Source: an uncultured Muribaculaceae bacterium (GTDB taxonomy: Bacteria > Bacteroidota > Bacteroidia > Bacteroidales > Muribaculaceae). From it: a stretch of 64,000 nucleotides of DNA. Of this stretch, positions 26,917-36,083 are shown piece after piece; positions within the stretch are counted from its first letter, which is position 1, and each line of letters starts with the position of its first letter. The DNA is taken from contig CAJUMR010000007.1 of NCBI GenBank assembly GCA_910587475.1, positions 1 to 64,000 of the forward strand, read 5' to 3'. Made by a program: the position numbers and the translations under genes. The notes under the pieces were generated by a model that saw only the letters and a program-made list of their open reading frames with translations, ran no database searches and was not told the origin of the DNA.

Positions 26917-28404
26917 ATGAAAAAGATTCTACTCTCGGCATTGCTTCTTGCCGGGGCGGCATCTATGAATGCTAAAGAAGTTGTTGTTTTCAGCGAAGAC
27001 TTCGAATGGATTGAACCTTGGCTTGGAAAGTCAGTCGTTGACAACATCGGTCTTAACGATCAGAACACTGCAACACCACGCTATGAGACAATTCAGAATG
27101 AAGACGGAGTCTATCTCCGTAATGCCTTGTGGGATAAAGGCTATTGGTTCTATGGTGTGAAAAGTGACGGCAATCCCGAAGGTTCGCTTGGTGGTGTGTC
27201 TGTTTATGCAGCCCGTAATTATCTGAAATTTGGAAAAACCAATGTTCAGACCAATTTCCGTTTCAATCCGACAGAAGATGCTCCCGCTGACGCAGCAGTT
27301 ATGCTTGAATTCGATTGGTGTCCATGGAAAAACGGCGCCGGCGTCTACGATGTGGTGTCGATCCAGATCGAAATCGCTGAAGGAAACAAAGCCAGTGAAG
27401 TGGCTGAGGTTATTCCTGTTGCCAAATGGGAAGATAACCAGAAATTTGAATGGCAACATGCAGTCATTGACCTCGACGGCTTTTCAATTACGAAAGATAC
27501 CAGGGTGCTGATCACATTATCTGATGATTTGTGGGGCACCGAAGGTGTTCACCGCTATTGTATCGACAACATTAAAATGTACTACTTGGAAGAAGAATCT
27601 GCCGACGACTCTACAGTTTTCTTCTCTGACAATTTCAATTGGCTTGAACCCTGGGTTAATGCTTACGGACTCGGTGATCCTGTAGGAACAAACAATCCTA
27701 ATGCAGAAGGCCTCTCAATTGCCGATGAAACAGCGACTCTCGGCGAAGGTGGCCGCAATATCTTCCAGACTATGATGGATCCGTCGTTGGTTGCTGATCC
27801 TCAGTACAAACGCGAAGATGCCGGCTACAAGACCCGTATCTATCCGAGCGCAGCAGCTTATTACAGCTTTATCGCTTATGACGGTTATCTCCGCATCGGT
27901 AGCGATGGCCACACCGGCGGTCTGCGCACACCCGAGATTGCCGTATCGGAAGACGAAACCGAGTTATATCTCGAATTCGACTGGTGTCCTGTGTTTGAAG
28001 ATGGTGCATATCATCAGACTCAGCTGCAGGTGACAACTCGTCCGGGCGATGTTCAGCATGCTGTTAGCCTTACCCACGATCTGAAGGCCGGAGACGCTCC
28101 CTGCTGGAAACATGAATGTATCGATCTTTTCGAAAATCCCGGCACAGTTGTTGGAGACAAATTCAATTGTATGATTGAAAACATCGCCGAACAGCAAGGC
28201 GGTAAATTCAACTACTATATTGACAACATCCGCATATCCAACGCGAAAGGCGCTACTTCAGGCATCAGCGGCGTTATCGTCGACAATGATTCTGACGCAG
28301 AAGTTGAATACTACAATCTCCAGGGTGTCCGTGTTGCAAATCCCGAAAACGGTCTTTACATCCGTCGCCAGGGCAAGAGCGTAAGCAAATGCTATATTCG
28401 CTAA
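26917..28404 (+). CDS. Secreted protein with two tandem modules and the C-terminal tag
   Basis: 495 residues. Signal peptide (MKKILLSALLLAGAASMNA). Two homologous modules of about 210 residues start near residue 24 (VFSEDFEWIEPW) and 235 (VFFSDNFNWLEPW); each continues with LEFDWCP near its middle and ends with a Y(C/Y)IDNI strand, the pattern of a jelly-roll, carbohydrate-binding-like fold (fold is inference). The protein ends in the shared tag (EVEYYNLQGVRVANPENGLY). No catalytic motif is seen, so a surface glycan-binding role beside the SusCD importer is likely. It begins 61 nt after the glycosidase gene and is followed by a terminator-like hairpin. Confidence 0.85.
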   Translation: MKKILLSALLLAGAASMNAKEVVVFSEDFEWIEPWLGKSVVDNIGLNDQNTATPRYETIQNEDGVYLRNALWDKGYWFYGVKSDGNPEGSLGGVSVYAARNYLKFGKTNVQTNFRFNPTEDAPADAAVMLEFDWCPWKNGAGVYDVVSIQIEIAEGNKASEVAEVIPVAKWEDNQKFEWQHAVIDLDGFSITKDTRVLITLSDDLWGTEGVHRYCIDNIKMYYLEEESADDSTVFFSDNFNWLEPWVNAYGLGDPVGTNNPNAEGLSIADETATLGEGGRNIFQTMMDPSLVADPQYKREDAGYKTRIYPSAAAYYSFIAYDGYLRIGSDGHTGGLRTPEIAVSEDETELYLEFDWCPVFEDGAYHQTQLQVTTRPGDVQHAVSLTHDLKAGDAPCWKHECIDLFENPGTVVGDKFNCMIENIAEQQGGKFNYYIDNIRISNAKGATSGISGVIVDNDSDAEVEYYNLQGVRVANPENGLYIRRQGKSVSKCYIR

Positions 28405-28450
28405 ATAGATCAACCTGCTGAGTTTTAAAACAGATACATTGTAAATACTT

Positions 28451-28492
28451 GGAAATGCCCGCCTGTCGCAAGGGGGCATTTCCAAAATTTTC
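28451..28492 (+). terminator. Hairpin between the module protein and susC
   Basis: Perfect 10-bp stem GGAAATGCCC/GGGCATTTCC (28451-28460 with 28474-28483) followed by AAAATTTTCT, 46 nt after the stop. It lies 144 nt before the susC start, so it either ends a first transcript or attenuates read-through into susCD. Confidence 0.7.
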
Positions 28493-28626
28493 TAAACCTA
28501 TGCAATTGTTTCCGGTAAAATAAAAACCGGAGATAAGCAATCTTATTACCTCAAGCTTATTCGTTGGGTTTCGCCAATCAATACAACCCAAGGCCTGAAA
28601 TCATAAACCAAACAAGACATTTCAAC

Positions 28627-31600
28627 ATGAACAAAAGTCTACTGTTATCAGCTGTCGCTCCGAGGATCATTCTTGCGGCGGGGCTGATGTTGTCAAGTGC
28701 CGGGACGGCAGTCTATGCTGCATCTGATCCGGTGTCGCAACAACAAAATCAAGCGACTCATGTCGTAAAAGGAACCGTTGTCGATCATGAAGGAGAACCT
28801 TTGATCGGAGTCTCCGTGACCATAAAGGGCGCGAACGGCGGTGCGACGACAGATGTCGATGGTAATTTTATACTGCGCAGCACTACCGCCAATCCAGTCC
28901 TTACGGTGTCGTATGTAGGCTGTAAAACCAAAGATGTGGCTGTAAAAGGCGATCAACCCTTGAATATCGTTCTTGAACCGTCATCAGAAAATCTTGAAGA
29001 AGTAGTAGTGACGGCACTCGGCATCAAGCGTGAGACAAAGGCTCTCGGTTATGCGATCCAGGACATAAAAGGTGAGTCGATGACCGAGGCCCGCGAAAAC
29101 AATATCGTCAATAGCCTTTCGGGCCGTATCGCCGGTCTTCAGGTGTCGGGAACCGGTTCGGGCTCCATGGGCTCATCGAAAATTCTTATCCGAGGCAATA
29201 ACTCGCTGGCCGGCAACAACCAGCCTCTTATCGTTGTCGACGGTGTGCCTATCGACAACAGCAGCGGCGGTGGCAGCGAATGGGGTGGATCCGACGGTGG
29301 CAACAGCCTCAATGATATCAACCCTGATGATATTGAGTCTATTTCAGTTCTCAAAGGCGCAGCGGCAGCGGCTCTTTATGGTACGAGAGCCGGTAACGGT
29401 GTGCTCATGATCACGACTAAGAAAGGGTTTGGGAAGAAGGGCCTCGGAGTAACTTTCAACTCTAACGTTATGGTCGAACGCCCGCTCTCTGTAGGAGAAA
29501 TGCAAAATGTCTACGGACAAGGAACAAATGGTCAGTATGTCGGCGGTAACAACCTTTCATGGGGGCCGAAGATGGAAGGTCAGATGATCGAGGATTGGAC
29601 AGGTCAGGAGCGTCCCTTCAGTGCTTATAATAACAATATTATGGACTACCTTACCACCGGCGTAGCAACGACCAACACCATCGAGGCCGGCTTTACCGGG
29701 GACAGAGGATCGTTCAGAACAACTTTATCTTATCAATATATCGACGGAGTTGTGCCGACAAACCACAATGACCGTTTCAACATGAATTTGAGGGGGTCGA
29801 TCAATATCACCAAAAACCTTCAGTTCGACACAAAAGTCAACTATATCAAATCGAAGAAACGCAATACGCCGGCACTCGGAGCGTCAGCCGACGGCATCAT
29901 GCGCAACTACCTTATTATGCCCCGAAGCATCCATTATTCGGATCTCGTCCAGCGCTATGACGAGACCGGACATGCTCTCCGCTGGCAGGAAGACCCCTCA
30001 AATCTTCTTAACCCATATCTCGCAGAAGAGAACAAGAGATTCAGCGCCCGCGACCGTTTCATCGGTTTTCTTATGCTGAGCTATAAGGTCACTGACTGGT
30101 TGTCGATCAAATTGCGTCACGGAGAAGACATCTACTGGAGCAACTCCGAGTCGCGGACTATGGCGGAATATCCTCTCGGCTCTGTCGTAGGCAAAGGCTC
30201 AATGTCGATCAGTAACAGTTTCCATCGCGAACGCAACACCGACGCTCTCATCACTCTCAATAAGAACAACTGGTTTGGTTCGGCGTTCTCGGCAAGCCTG
30301 AGCGTCGGCGGCAACCTGATGTATGCCAACTCGAATTCTACTAAAATGAGCTCAGGAGAACTTGAGGTGCCCAACGCATTCTATATCGCAAACGGCACAG
30401 CAATCTCGGCGTCTAACAGCGTAAGTAAAAAACAGGTCAATTCGCTCTATGGCATGGCTTCACTCAGCTATGGAGGATGGGCTTATGTCGATGTGACTGC
30501 GCGCAACGACTGGTCGTCGACCTTGCCTCGCCGCAATTGCTCGTTCTTTTACCCGTCGGTTGGCGTCGGTCTTATCGTCTCAGATCTTCTTCATAATGAG
30601 TTCAAGGTCGCCCTTCCATCATGGTTGACATTTGCAAAACTTAGGGCATCTTATGCAGAGGTGGGTAATGACACGAGTCCTTATTCTATCGCCGACGACT
30701 ACTATGTGTTCAATATTGTTCCCGGCGGTGCGATCAAAGGTTCGGAGGTCAGTGAAGTCGCAAAACTTCATAATCTTATGCCCGAAAACATCAAATCGAC
30801 AGAATTCGGCTTTGATTTCCGCGTGTTCAACAATCGTCTCGGCATCGACTTCACCTGGTATAAGAAAAACGCTACCAACCAGATCCTTTCGATTCCCATA
30901 ACGAAGGCTACAGGTTATTCAAGCCGTAAAATCAATGCCGGTAATATCGAGAACCAAGGTGTGGAAGTCGTTCTTACAGCAACCCCCGTGCAGACGCGCG
31001 ATTTATCGTGGTCAACGACAATCAACTACACCTTGAACCGGAACAAGATCATCGAGCTTCATCCTGAAGTCGACGTATATGTCCACAGCAAATATGAGTT
31101 TGCACAGGTTGTGTCACGTCAAGGAGCCAACTATGGCGACATTCTCGGCTATCGTTTCGACCGTGACCCCGAGGGACGCATAATCGTTGATGCAAACGGC
31201 CTTCCGACCCGTACATCAAATATGGACACCGACAATCCTATCGGTAATTATCTTCCAAAGTGGACGGGATCGATGCTCAATACATTCAACTACCGTGATT
31301 TCACGTTAGGCTTCCTTCTTGACCTGCGTGTCGGTGGAGATGTCTATGTCAACTCACTCGCTCAAAGCTCGGCCAACGGCACATCGCTGATGTCTCTCGA
31401 CGGTCGCGACGCGTGGTATGCCGGAACAGGTGGTATACTTGTCGACGGTGTAGTCTCCAAGGTCAACGAAGCCGGTGAAACAATCTATGTGCCTAACACC
31501 ACATATTGCAACCCTCAGGAATATTGGAACACAGTCAAGAATATCGGCGAACGTCACGTCTACGACGGCACTAACCTCCGTCTGCGTGAGCTTACTTTAG

Positions 31601-31812
31601 GCTACAACTTGCCTAAGAAGATTCTCGCCAAGACTCCGTTCTCCTCAGTAAAATTAAGCGCTGTGGCCCGCAACCTGTGGATTATCTACAATAACATCCC
31701 CGGTGGATATGATCCCGAGACCATACTTACCACCAGCAATGGCGGCGGCATCGAACACTATTCATTCCCGACGATGCGCAGTTTCGGCTTCAATCTTAAT
31801 GTATCATTCTAA
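28627..31812 (+). CDS. SusC/RagA-family TonB-dependent outer-membrane transporter
   Basis: 1061 residues from ATG 28627. After the signal peptide (TAVYAASD) come a CarboxypepD_reg-like domain (VKGTVVDHEGEPLIGVSVTI), a TonB-box-like EEVVVTALGI, the plug domain (RIAGLQVSG, PLIVVDGVPI, VLKGAAAAALYGTRAG) and a 22-strand-type barrel ending in FGFNLNVSF. It forms the barrel of a SusCD pedal-bin importer for glycans or peptides. A TTG frame from 28564 would put 21 hydrophilic residues before the signal peptide and is rejected. susD follows after 3 nt. Confidence 0.96.
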   Translation: MNKSLLLSAVAPRIILAAGLMLSSAGTAVYAASDPVSQQQNQATHVVKGTVVDHEGEPLIGVSVTIKGANGGATTDVDGNFILRSTTANPVLTVSYVGCKTKDVAVKGDQPLNIVLEPSSENLEEVVVTALGIKRETKALGYAIQDIKGESMTEARENNIVNSLSGRIAGLQVSGTGSGSMGSSKILIRGNNSLAGNNQPLIVVDGVPIDNSSGGGSEWGGSDGGNSLNDINPDDIESISVLKGAAAAALYGTRAGNGVLMITTKKGFGKKGLGVTFNSNVMVERPLSVGEMQNVYGQGTNGQYVGGNNLSWGPKMEGQMIEDWTGQERPFSAYNNNIMDYLTTGVATTNTIEAGFTGDRGSFRTTLSYQYIDGVVPTNHNDRFNMNLRGSINITKNLQFDTKVNYIKSKKRNTPALGASADGIMRNYLIMPRSIHYSDLVQRYDETGHALRWQEDPSNLLNPYLAEENKRFSARDRFIGFLMLSYKVTDWLSIKLRHGEDIYWSNSESRTMAEYPLGSVVGKGSMSISNSFHRERNTDALITLNKNNWFGSAFSASLSVGGNLMYANSNSTKMSSGELEVPNAFYIANGTAISASNSVSKKQVNSLYGMASLSYGGWAYVDVTARNDWSSTLPRRNCSFFYPSVGVGLIVSDLLHNEFKVALPSWLTFAKLRASYAEVGNDTSPYSIADDYYVFNIVPGGAIKGSEVSEVAKLHNLMPENIKSTEFGFDFRVFNNRLGIDFTWYKKNATNQILSIPITKATGYSSRKINAGNIENQGVEVVLTATPVQTRDLSWSTTINYTLNRNKIIELHPEVDVYVHSKYEFAQVVSRQGANYGDILGYRFDRDPEGRIIVDANGLPTRTSNMDTDNPIGNYLPKWTGSMLNTFNYRDFTLGFLLDLRVGGDVYVNSLAQSSANGTSLMSLDGRDAWYAGTGGILVDGVVSKVNEAGETIYVPNTTYCNPQEYWNTVKNIGERHVYDGTNLRLRELTLGYNLPKKILAKTPFSSVKLSAVARNLWIIYNNIPGGYDPETILTTSNGGGIEHYSFPTMRSFGFNLNVSF

Positions 31813-31815
31813 ATC

Positions 31816-33570
31816 ATGACAAAAATGAAAGCAAACATATTCAGATATCTTGCAGGCGGATTGGTTGCAGCTGCGGCGGTCGTGTTGCCATCGTGTGAAA
31901 GTTTCGAGGACACCAATACCGACCCCAATAAAGTTACAGAGGCTCAGGTCTCACCGATGTATCTCGCATCACGAATATTTGTGATGAGCACGCTCAATGC
32001 CGACCAGTGGCAGCGTGTCATCAATCTCGGCACAGATACGTTCGCCCAATATTTCTGTAACGACAAATACACAACCAATCAGTGTCAGCCCAACAATGAC
32101 TATACCGAAGGCTACTGGAACAACACCTATTCGTGGGTGCACAATCTCAATAAAGCCATAGAATTGTGTGGCGACAGCGACACAGACAATAACATCAAGC
32201 AGATGTGCCGCATCTGGCGTGTATGGGTCTATTCGCGCCTGACCGACCTTCTCGGCGACGTGCCTTATTCTCAGGCCTGCAATCTCGATGATTATCCGGA
32301 GCCGGCTTACGACCGACAGGTCGATATTTATTATGATATGGTAAAAGAATTGGCAGAAGCGTCATCGTCAATTATTATTTCTGCGCCCAACACCATCGGA
32401 AATTATGACTTTTTCTTTGGCGGTGACTGGTCGAAATGGCAGCAACTCGCCAACACCCTTCACCTGCGCCTCGCCATGCGTATGACTGAAGCAGATCCGG
32501 TCAAGGCGAAAGCCGAAGCTGAGGCAGCGGCAGCGGCTTCCGGCGGCCTTCTTTATACAGATCTCACGATATGGAAAGCAAAGGATGCATATACCTGCGG
32601 CGTTAACCTTTTCTATCCTTTCGGACATTATTGGCCGAGTCGTCTGACACTCAGCACGTCGATGGAGAAGATCCTGACCAATCTTGGTGGCGTGCCTGTG
32701 GTAAAACAGAGCTACTATCAGGATGGTTGTGTGCCTGACTATGCCGATCCGCGCGCCCTCATCATGTTTAATGTCACAAGCGACGGCACATTGGCTTCGG
32801 TGCAGCGTCATCGCGAGAAAAATCCGGTGACCGGCAAGACCGAATGGGTGATCGACTTCGATTACCGCGGACGCTGGCAAGGTGTGCGTCCGGGTTTGTC
32901 GTCGGCAGTCGCTGCTGAGGTTGACAACATCAACACCAACAATCCGCGCCTCGGAGCTTTCTTTATCAGCGACGATCCGACACCCCCCGTCACCAAAACA
33001 CCCGAATTCACTTATGCCCGCGATCAGGTGCTTCTCTACGGCAACGAATCTTATTTCCTGCTGGCCGAAGCGGCTCTGCGCGGATACAATGTAGGCGGTT
33101 CTGCTAAAAACTTCTATGAGCAGGGCATCCGCAAAGCCATGGAGACCTATGGCAGCCTGATCAAGAGCGCTGATATCGAAAGCTATCTTACTTCGACAAT
33201 GAAGAGCAAGATGGGCACAAGCGTAAACTTCGACGACGCTGACAGCGATCTTGGCAACACCCGCAATTCGAAGCTGATGAAAATCATTACTCAGAAATAT
33301 ATCGGCGGTTTTCCTGAAGACAGTTTCGAGGCGTGGAACGACTATCGCCGCACCGGCATGCCGGCGCTCGATCCGTTCGAAATGCCGCTGGCCGGTTATG
33401 TGGTGGAAGCTAAAGCGATGGACTACAAGGGATCGTTACGTCGCCTGATCTATCCGGCTATCGAACAGACCCTCAACCCCACAATGTACAAGAAGGCTTC
33501 AGAGCAGATTGGCGGTGATAAGACAACCACCCGCATGTGGTGGGATTGCCGCACTGCAATCGTCGAATAA
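31816..33570 (+). CDS. SusD/RagB-family surface lipoprotein (SusD-like_2 type)
   Basis: 584 residues. The lipoprotein signal ends LPSCESFEDTNTDPNK; the TNTDPN after the Cys is characteristic of the SusD-like_2 group. The α-helical TPR-like body carries typical blocks (WRVWVYSRLTDLLGDVPYSQA, LLAEAALRG and EAWNDYRRTGMPAL near the end). It is the lid and ligand-binding partner of the SusC barrel. SusD-like_2 members are often tied to peptide or atypical substrates, so a classical polysaccharide is not certain. Confidence 0.95.
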   Translation: MTKMKANIFRYLAGGLVAAAAVVLPSCESFEDTNTDPNKVTEAQVSPMYLASRIFVMSTLNADQWQRVINLGTDTFAQYFCNDKYTTNQCQPNNDYTEGYWNNTYSWVHNLNKAIELCGDSDTDNNIKQMCRIWRVWVYSRLTDLLGDVPYSQACNLDDYPEPAYDRQVDIYYDMVKELAEASSSIIISAPNTIGNYDFFFGGDWSKWQQLANTLHLRLAMRMTEADPVKAKAEAEAAAAASGGLLYTDLTIWKAKDAYTCGVNLFYPFGHYWPSRLTLSTSMEKILTNLGGVPVVKQSYYQDGCVPDYADPRALIMFNVTSDGTLASVQRHREKNPVTGKTEWVIDFDYRGRWQGVRPGLSSAVAAEVDNINTNNPRLGAFFISDDPTPPVTKTPEFTYARDQVLLYGNESYFLLAEAALRGYNVGGSAKNFYEQGIRKAMETYGSLIKSADIESYLTSTMKSKMGTSVNFDDADSDLGNTRNSKLMKIITQKYIGGFPEDSFEAWNDYRRTGMPALDPFEMPLAGYVVEAKAMDYKGSLRRLIYPAIEQTLNPTMYKKASEQIGGDKTTTRMWWDCRTAIVE

Positions 33571-33617
33571 GGCGATGATTATGCAACCGCGCCGATATTG
33601 AAAAACTTGTCATTCAA

Positions 33618-33660
33618 AACAATGGCCCGCCTTTCATCAAGAGACGGGCCATTGTTATAA
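33618..33660 (+). terminator. Terminator after susD
   Basis: Perfect 12-bp stem AACAATGGCCCG/CGGGCCATTGTT (33618-33629 with 33645-33656), 15-nt loop, 48 nt after the stop. The remaining gap to 33813 shows nothing I can interpret. Confidence 0.8.
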
Positions 33661-33813
33661 TTGGATATTACGTTGTTTCAAGTGGCGTGTCAATAGAGAA
33701 ATTATCTTAATCGGTGTTGACGGCAGGGATTGGATAGCAGTAAGTTATGTGAAAAGGAGATGTTAAAACGGACGTTTGTCCGTTTTTGCAGGTCGTGGCG
33801 TTGGTTTTGGATC

Positions 33814-33821
33814 TAATTTTG
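33814..33821 (+). promoter_or_regulatory. Promoter -7 box of the DUF6291-like gene
   Basis: TAATTTTG, an exact TAnnTTTG match, 39 nt before the ATG. -33 spacing is not ideal. Confidence 0.5.
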
Positions 33822-33860
33822 TGGTGTAAAATCAACACATTAATATAACAACAGATTGAT

Positions 33861-34331
33861 ATGAAAAACAATGTAGAAAGACAGAAGAAGTCGTTTCACT
33901 TCAAATTGAAATGGTATGAAATCCTCAGGCCGTTTGCTCCCGAGATCCGGCTTGAAGTCTATGAAGCTGTGTTTGCTTACGTAGCGACCGGAGTCATTGA
34001 GGATGGACTTAGCGAACAGGCTTCGATGGCGTTTGCTTTTATACGTGCGGAAATTGACGGCAAGTCAAGTCGCAAACCGGCCGAAACTGATTCGGCCGCT
34101 GATGAGTGTGCTGAAGGTGCAGACTGTCAGATTGACGGAATGGATGCAGGGCGGCAGGGCGGCCCTGATATGCCGCCGGAGATCAGAGTCGCTAAGAGGC
34201 GGGGCGACAGCTCGCGGCTCAAGAAGACGCACACCGTCGGGGACGTCATCGCTGAGACGGCGGCTGTGGGCCGCATCGGGCCTGGCGCTTTGGGAGAGCC
34301 GCAGGGGCGGTCGTGCGCTGAAATGATGTAG
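33861..34331 (+). CDS. DUF6291-like small protein, orphan
   Basis: 156 residues. Residues about 10-72 (SFHFKLKWYEILRPFAPE, YEAVFAYVATG, AFIRAEIDGKS) fit the DUF6291 pattern known from phage and mobile-element genes near replication functions. The rest is hydrophilic low-complexity sequence with a basic patch (AKRRGDSSRLKKTH), in place of the DNA-binding tail of longer relatives. No other mobile genes are nearby, so it may be a remnant or a domesticated gene. It converges on the U32 gene with a 4-nt gap. Confidence 0.6.
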   Translation: MKNNVERQKKSFHFKLKWYEILRPFAPEIRLEVYEAVFAYVATGVIEDGLSEQASMAFAFIRAEIDGKSSRKPAETDSAADECAEGADCQIDGMDAGRQGGPDMPPEIRVAKRRGDSSRLKKTHTVGDVIAETAAVGRIGPGALGEPQGRSCAEMM

Positions 34332-34335
34332 GAGC

Positions 34336-35586
34336 TTATTGCTGTTGCTTGGTCTTTTCCCAGCGGTATAGTCGGTCGCCCTGACGGATTTTTGCCGGTA
34401 CGGGGATCGAGAATGCGTCGCCCTTGACGGCTTTCTGCACCGGCTTGAGATCGACGCGGATCTCGTCGACGGTGATTATCAGCGCACCGGTTGTCGGTCC
34501 GGTTATGACGATTTCGTCGCCGACGTTGAGCTCTCCGGCCTCCATGATGAATTCACCGACCCCGAGTTTCGAGAAATATTTCACTCCTTTGGCAGCGTAG
34601 TGTTTTACGCGTGTGGCCGATGATCCGTACTTCGACGACCATTCGCCGAGGCGCTGTCCGAGGTAATATCCGTCCCAGAAATCGCGGTTGAATATCTTGC
34701 GCAGCCGTTCGTCCCAGGCTGCGATCGCAGTTTCGCTGTAAGTTCCGTCGCAGATGGCGTCGAGGGCTTCAGAGTAGCATTGGACGGCGATGCTGACATA
34801 CTCAGGTCCGCGGGCGCGTCCCTCGATCTTGAATACGCTCACTCCTGCGTCGACCATTTTGTTGAGGAAGTGGATTGTCTTGAGGTCCTTGGGCGACATT
34901 ATGTACTTGTTGTCGACATTGAGTTTGTCGCCGGTCTCGAGATCGGTCACTTCGTAGCCTCGGCGGCATATCTGGGTGCAGGCTCCGCGGTTGGCGCTCG
35001 AGTTCATCTCATGGAGGCTGAGATAGCATTTGCCCGACACGGCCATGCAGAGCGCTCCGTGGCAGAACATTTCGATCTTGACCTGTTGGCCACTTGGCCC
35101 GCAGATGTTTTCAGCCACGATTGCATCGTGGATGGCTTTGACCCTGTCGAGCGAGAGTTCGCGGGCGAGAACGACGGTGTCGGCAAAGGCTGCGTAGAAG
35201 CGCACGGCCTCGATGTTGGAAATGTTGCACTGGGTCGAGATGTGGACCTCGACGCCGCGCGACCGAGCGTAGGATATGGCTGCGATGTCTGATGCGATGA
35301 TGGCGGTAATGCCTGCCTCTGCGGCTGCGTCGATCACGGCCCGCATGTCGTCGAGATCGTCGTCATAGATGATGATGTTGACCGTCAGATAGGTTTTTAC
35401 TCCTGCGGCGTTGCATTTTTCGGCAATCTCACGGAGGTCGTCGAGGGTGAAGTTGACGCTCGAGCGCGAACGCATGTTGAGTCCCTGCACGCCGAAATAC
35501 ACAGCATCGGCGCCGGCAGCGATGGCTGCGGCGAGAGATTCGTGGCTGCCGACAGGCGCCATCACTTCAAAGTCTTTGCGGGTCAT
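34336..35586 (-). CDS. U32-family protein (TrhP/YegQ-like)
   Basis: 416 residues. It begins with the family TIM-barrel opening (MAPVGSHESLAAAIAAGADAVYFG) and carries the U32 signature around EMFCHGALCMAVSGKCYLS (near 185-203) with a later Cys cluster (GACTQICRRGYEV); a C-terminal β domain follows. Proteins of this family were called collagenases, but the YegQ/TrhP and RlhA branches are needed for tRNA or rRNA hydroxylation with prephenate. The four conserved Cys suggest an iron-sulfur site. RNA modification is the more likely role here. Confidence 0.88.
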   Translation of the reverse strand: MTRKDFEVMAPVGSHESLAAAIAAGADAVYFGVQGLNMRSRSSVNFTLDDLREIAEKCNAAGVKTYLTVNIIIYDDDLDDMRAVIDAAAEAGITAIIASDIAAISYARSRGVEVHISTQCNISNIEAVRFYAAFADTVVLARELSLDRVKAIHDAIVAENICGPSGQQVKIEMFCHGALCMAVSGKCYLSLHEMNSSANRGACTQICRRGYEVTDLETGDKLNVDNKYIMSPKDLKTIHFLNKMVDAGVSVFKIEGRARGPEYVSIAVQCYSEALDAICDGTYSETAIAAWDERLRKIFNRDFWDGYYLGQRLGEWSSKYGSSATRVKHYAAKGVKYFSKLGVGEFIMEAGELNVGDEIVITGPTTGALIITVDEIRVDLKPVQKAVKGDAFSIPVPAKIRQGDRLYRWEKTKQQQ

Positions 35587-35611
35587 TGTAGTAATGATAT
35601 AAAATCAAAGA

Positions 35612-35637
35612 GGTCGCGACTTTAGAGAGTCGCGACC
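35612..35637 (-). terminator. Terminator after secG
   Basis: Perfect 10-bp stem GGTCGCGACT/AGTCGCGACC (35612-35621 with 35628-35637), with TCTTTGATTTT on the minus-strand side. It lies between secG and the U32 gene. Confidence 0.75.
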
Positions 35638-35676
35638 AACGATGTTGAAAATAAGTTTTTTGATATGCCTGACCGA

Positions 35677-36051
35677 TTATTCAGCAGGTGCTTCTTCAGC
35701 GGCGGGAGTTTCGGCAGCCGGAGCTTCAGCGGCAGGAGCAGCGGGGATCTGGGTGTCGAACTGATTGGCCGGAGCAGCGGGTGTTTCGGTCTGGGTCTGT
35801 GTGCGGATTTCAACGCCTGTCGATATGCGGGGCATCACGAAGGCTGAAAGCACTGAAAGGAATACGATCAGACCTGCGAGGATCCATGTGATTTTTTCAA
35901 TGCCGCTATTGGTTGAACGCACGCCCATAACTGCGTTTGCTCCACTGAATTGTGATGAAAGACCGCCACCTTTTGATTTCTGGATCAGAACGATGCCAAT
36001 CAGGAGGATGGCAACAATGACAGTGAGGACGATAGTAATAACGTATGCCAT
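35677..36051 (-). CDS. secG: Preprotein translocase subunit SecG
   Basis: 124 residues. Two membrane helices flank the conserved loop VLIQKSKGGGLSSQFSGANAVMGVRS, which defines SecG of the SecYEG channel. The tail from about residue 85 is an Ala/Pro/Glu-rich, probably disordered extension, common in Bacteroidetes SecG. Last gene of the leftward cluster with the TPR-like gene (32-nt gap), lptE and the σ54 activator. Confidence 0.94.
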   Translation of the reverse strand: MAYVITIVLTVIVAILLIGIVLIQKSKGGGLSSQFSGANAVMGVRSTNSGIEKITWILAGLIVFLSVLSAFVMPRISTGVEIRTQTQTETPAAPANQFDTQIPAAPAAEAPAAETPAAEEAPAE

Positions 36052-36083
36052 AAGTTGTTGAATATTTTATTAGATTTTATGAT

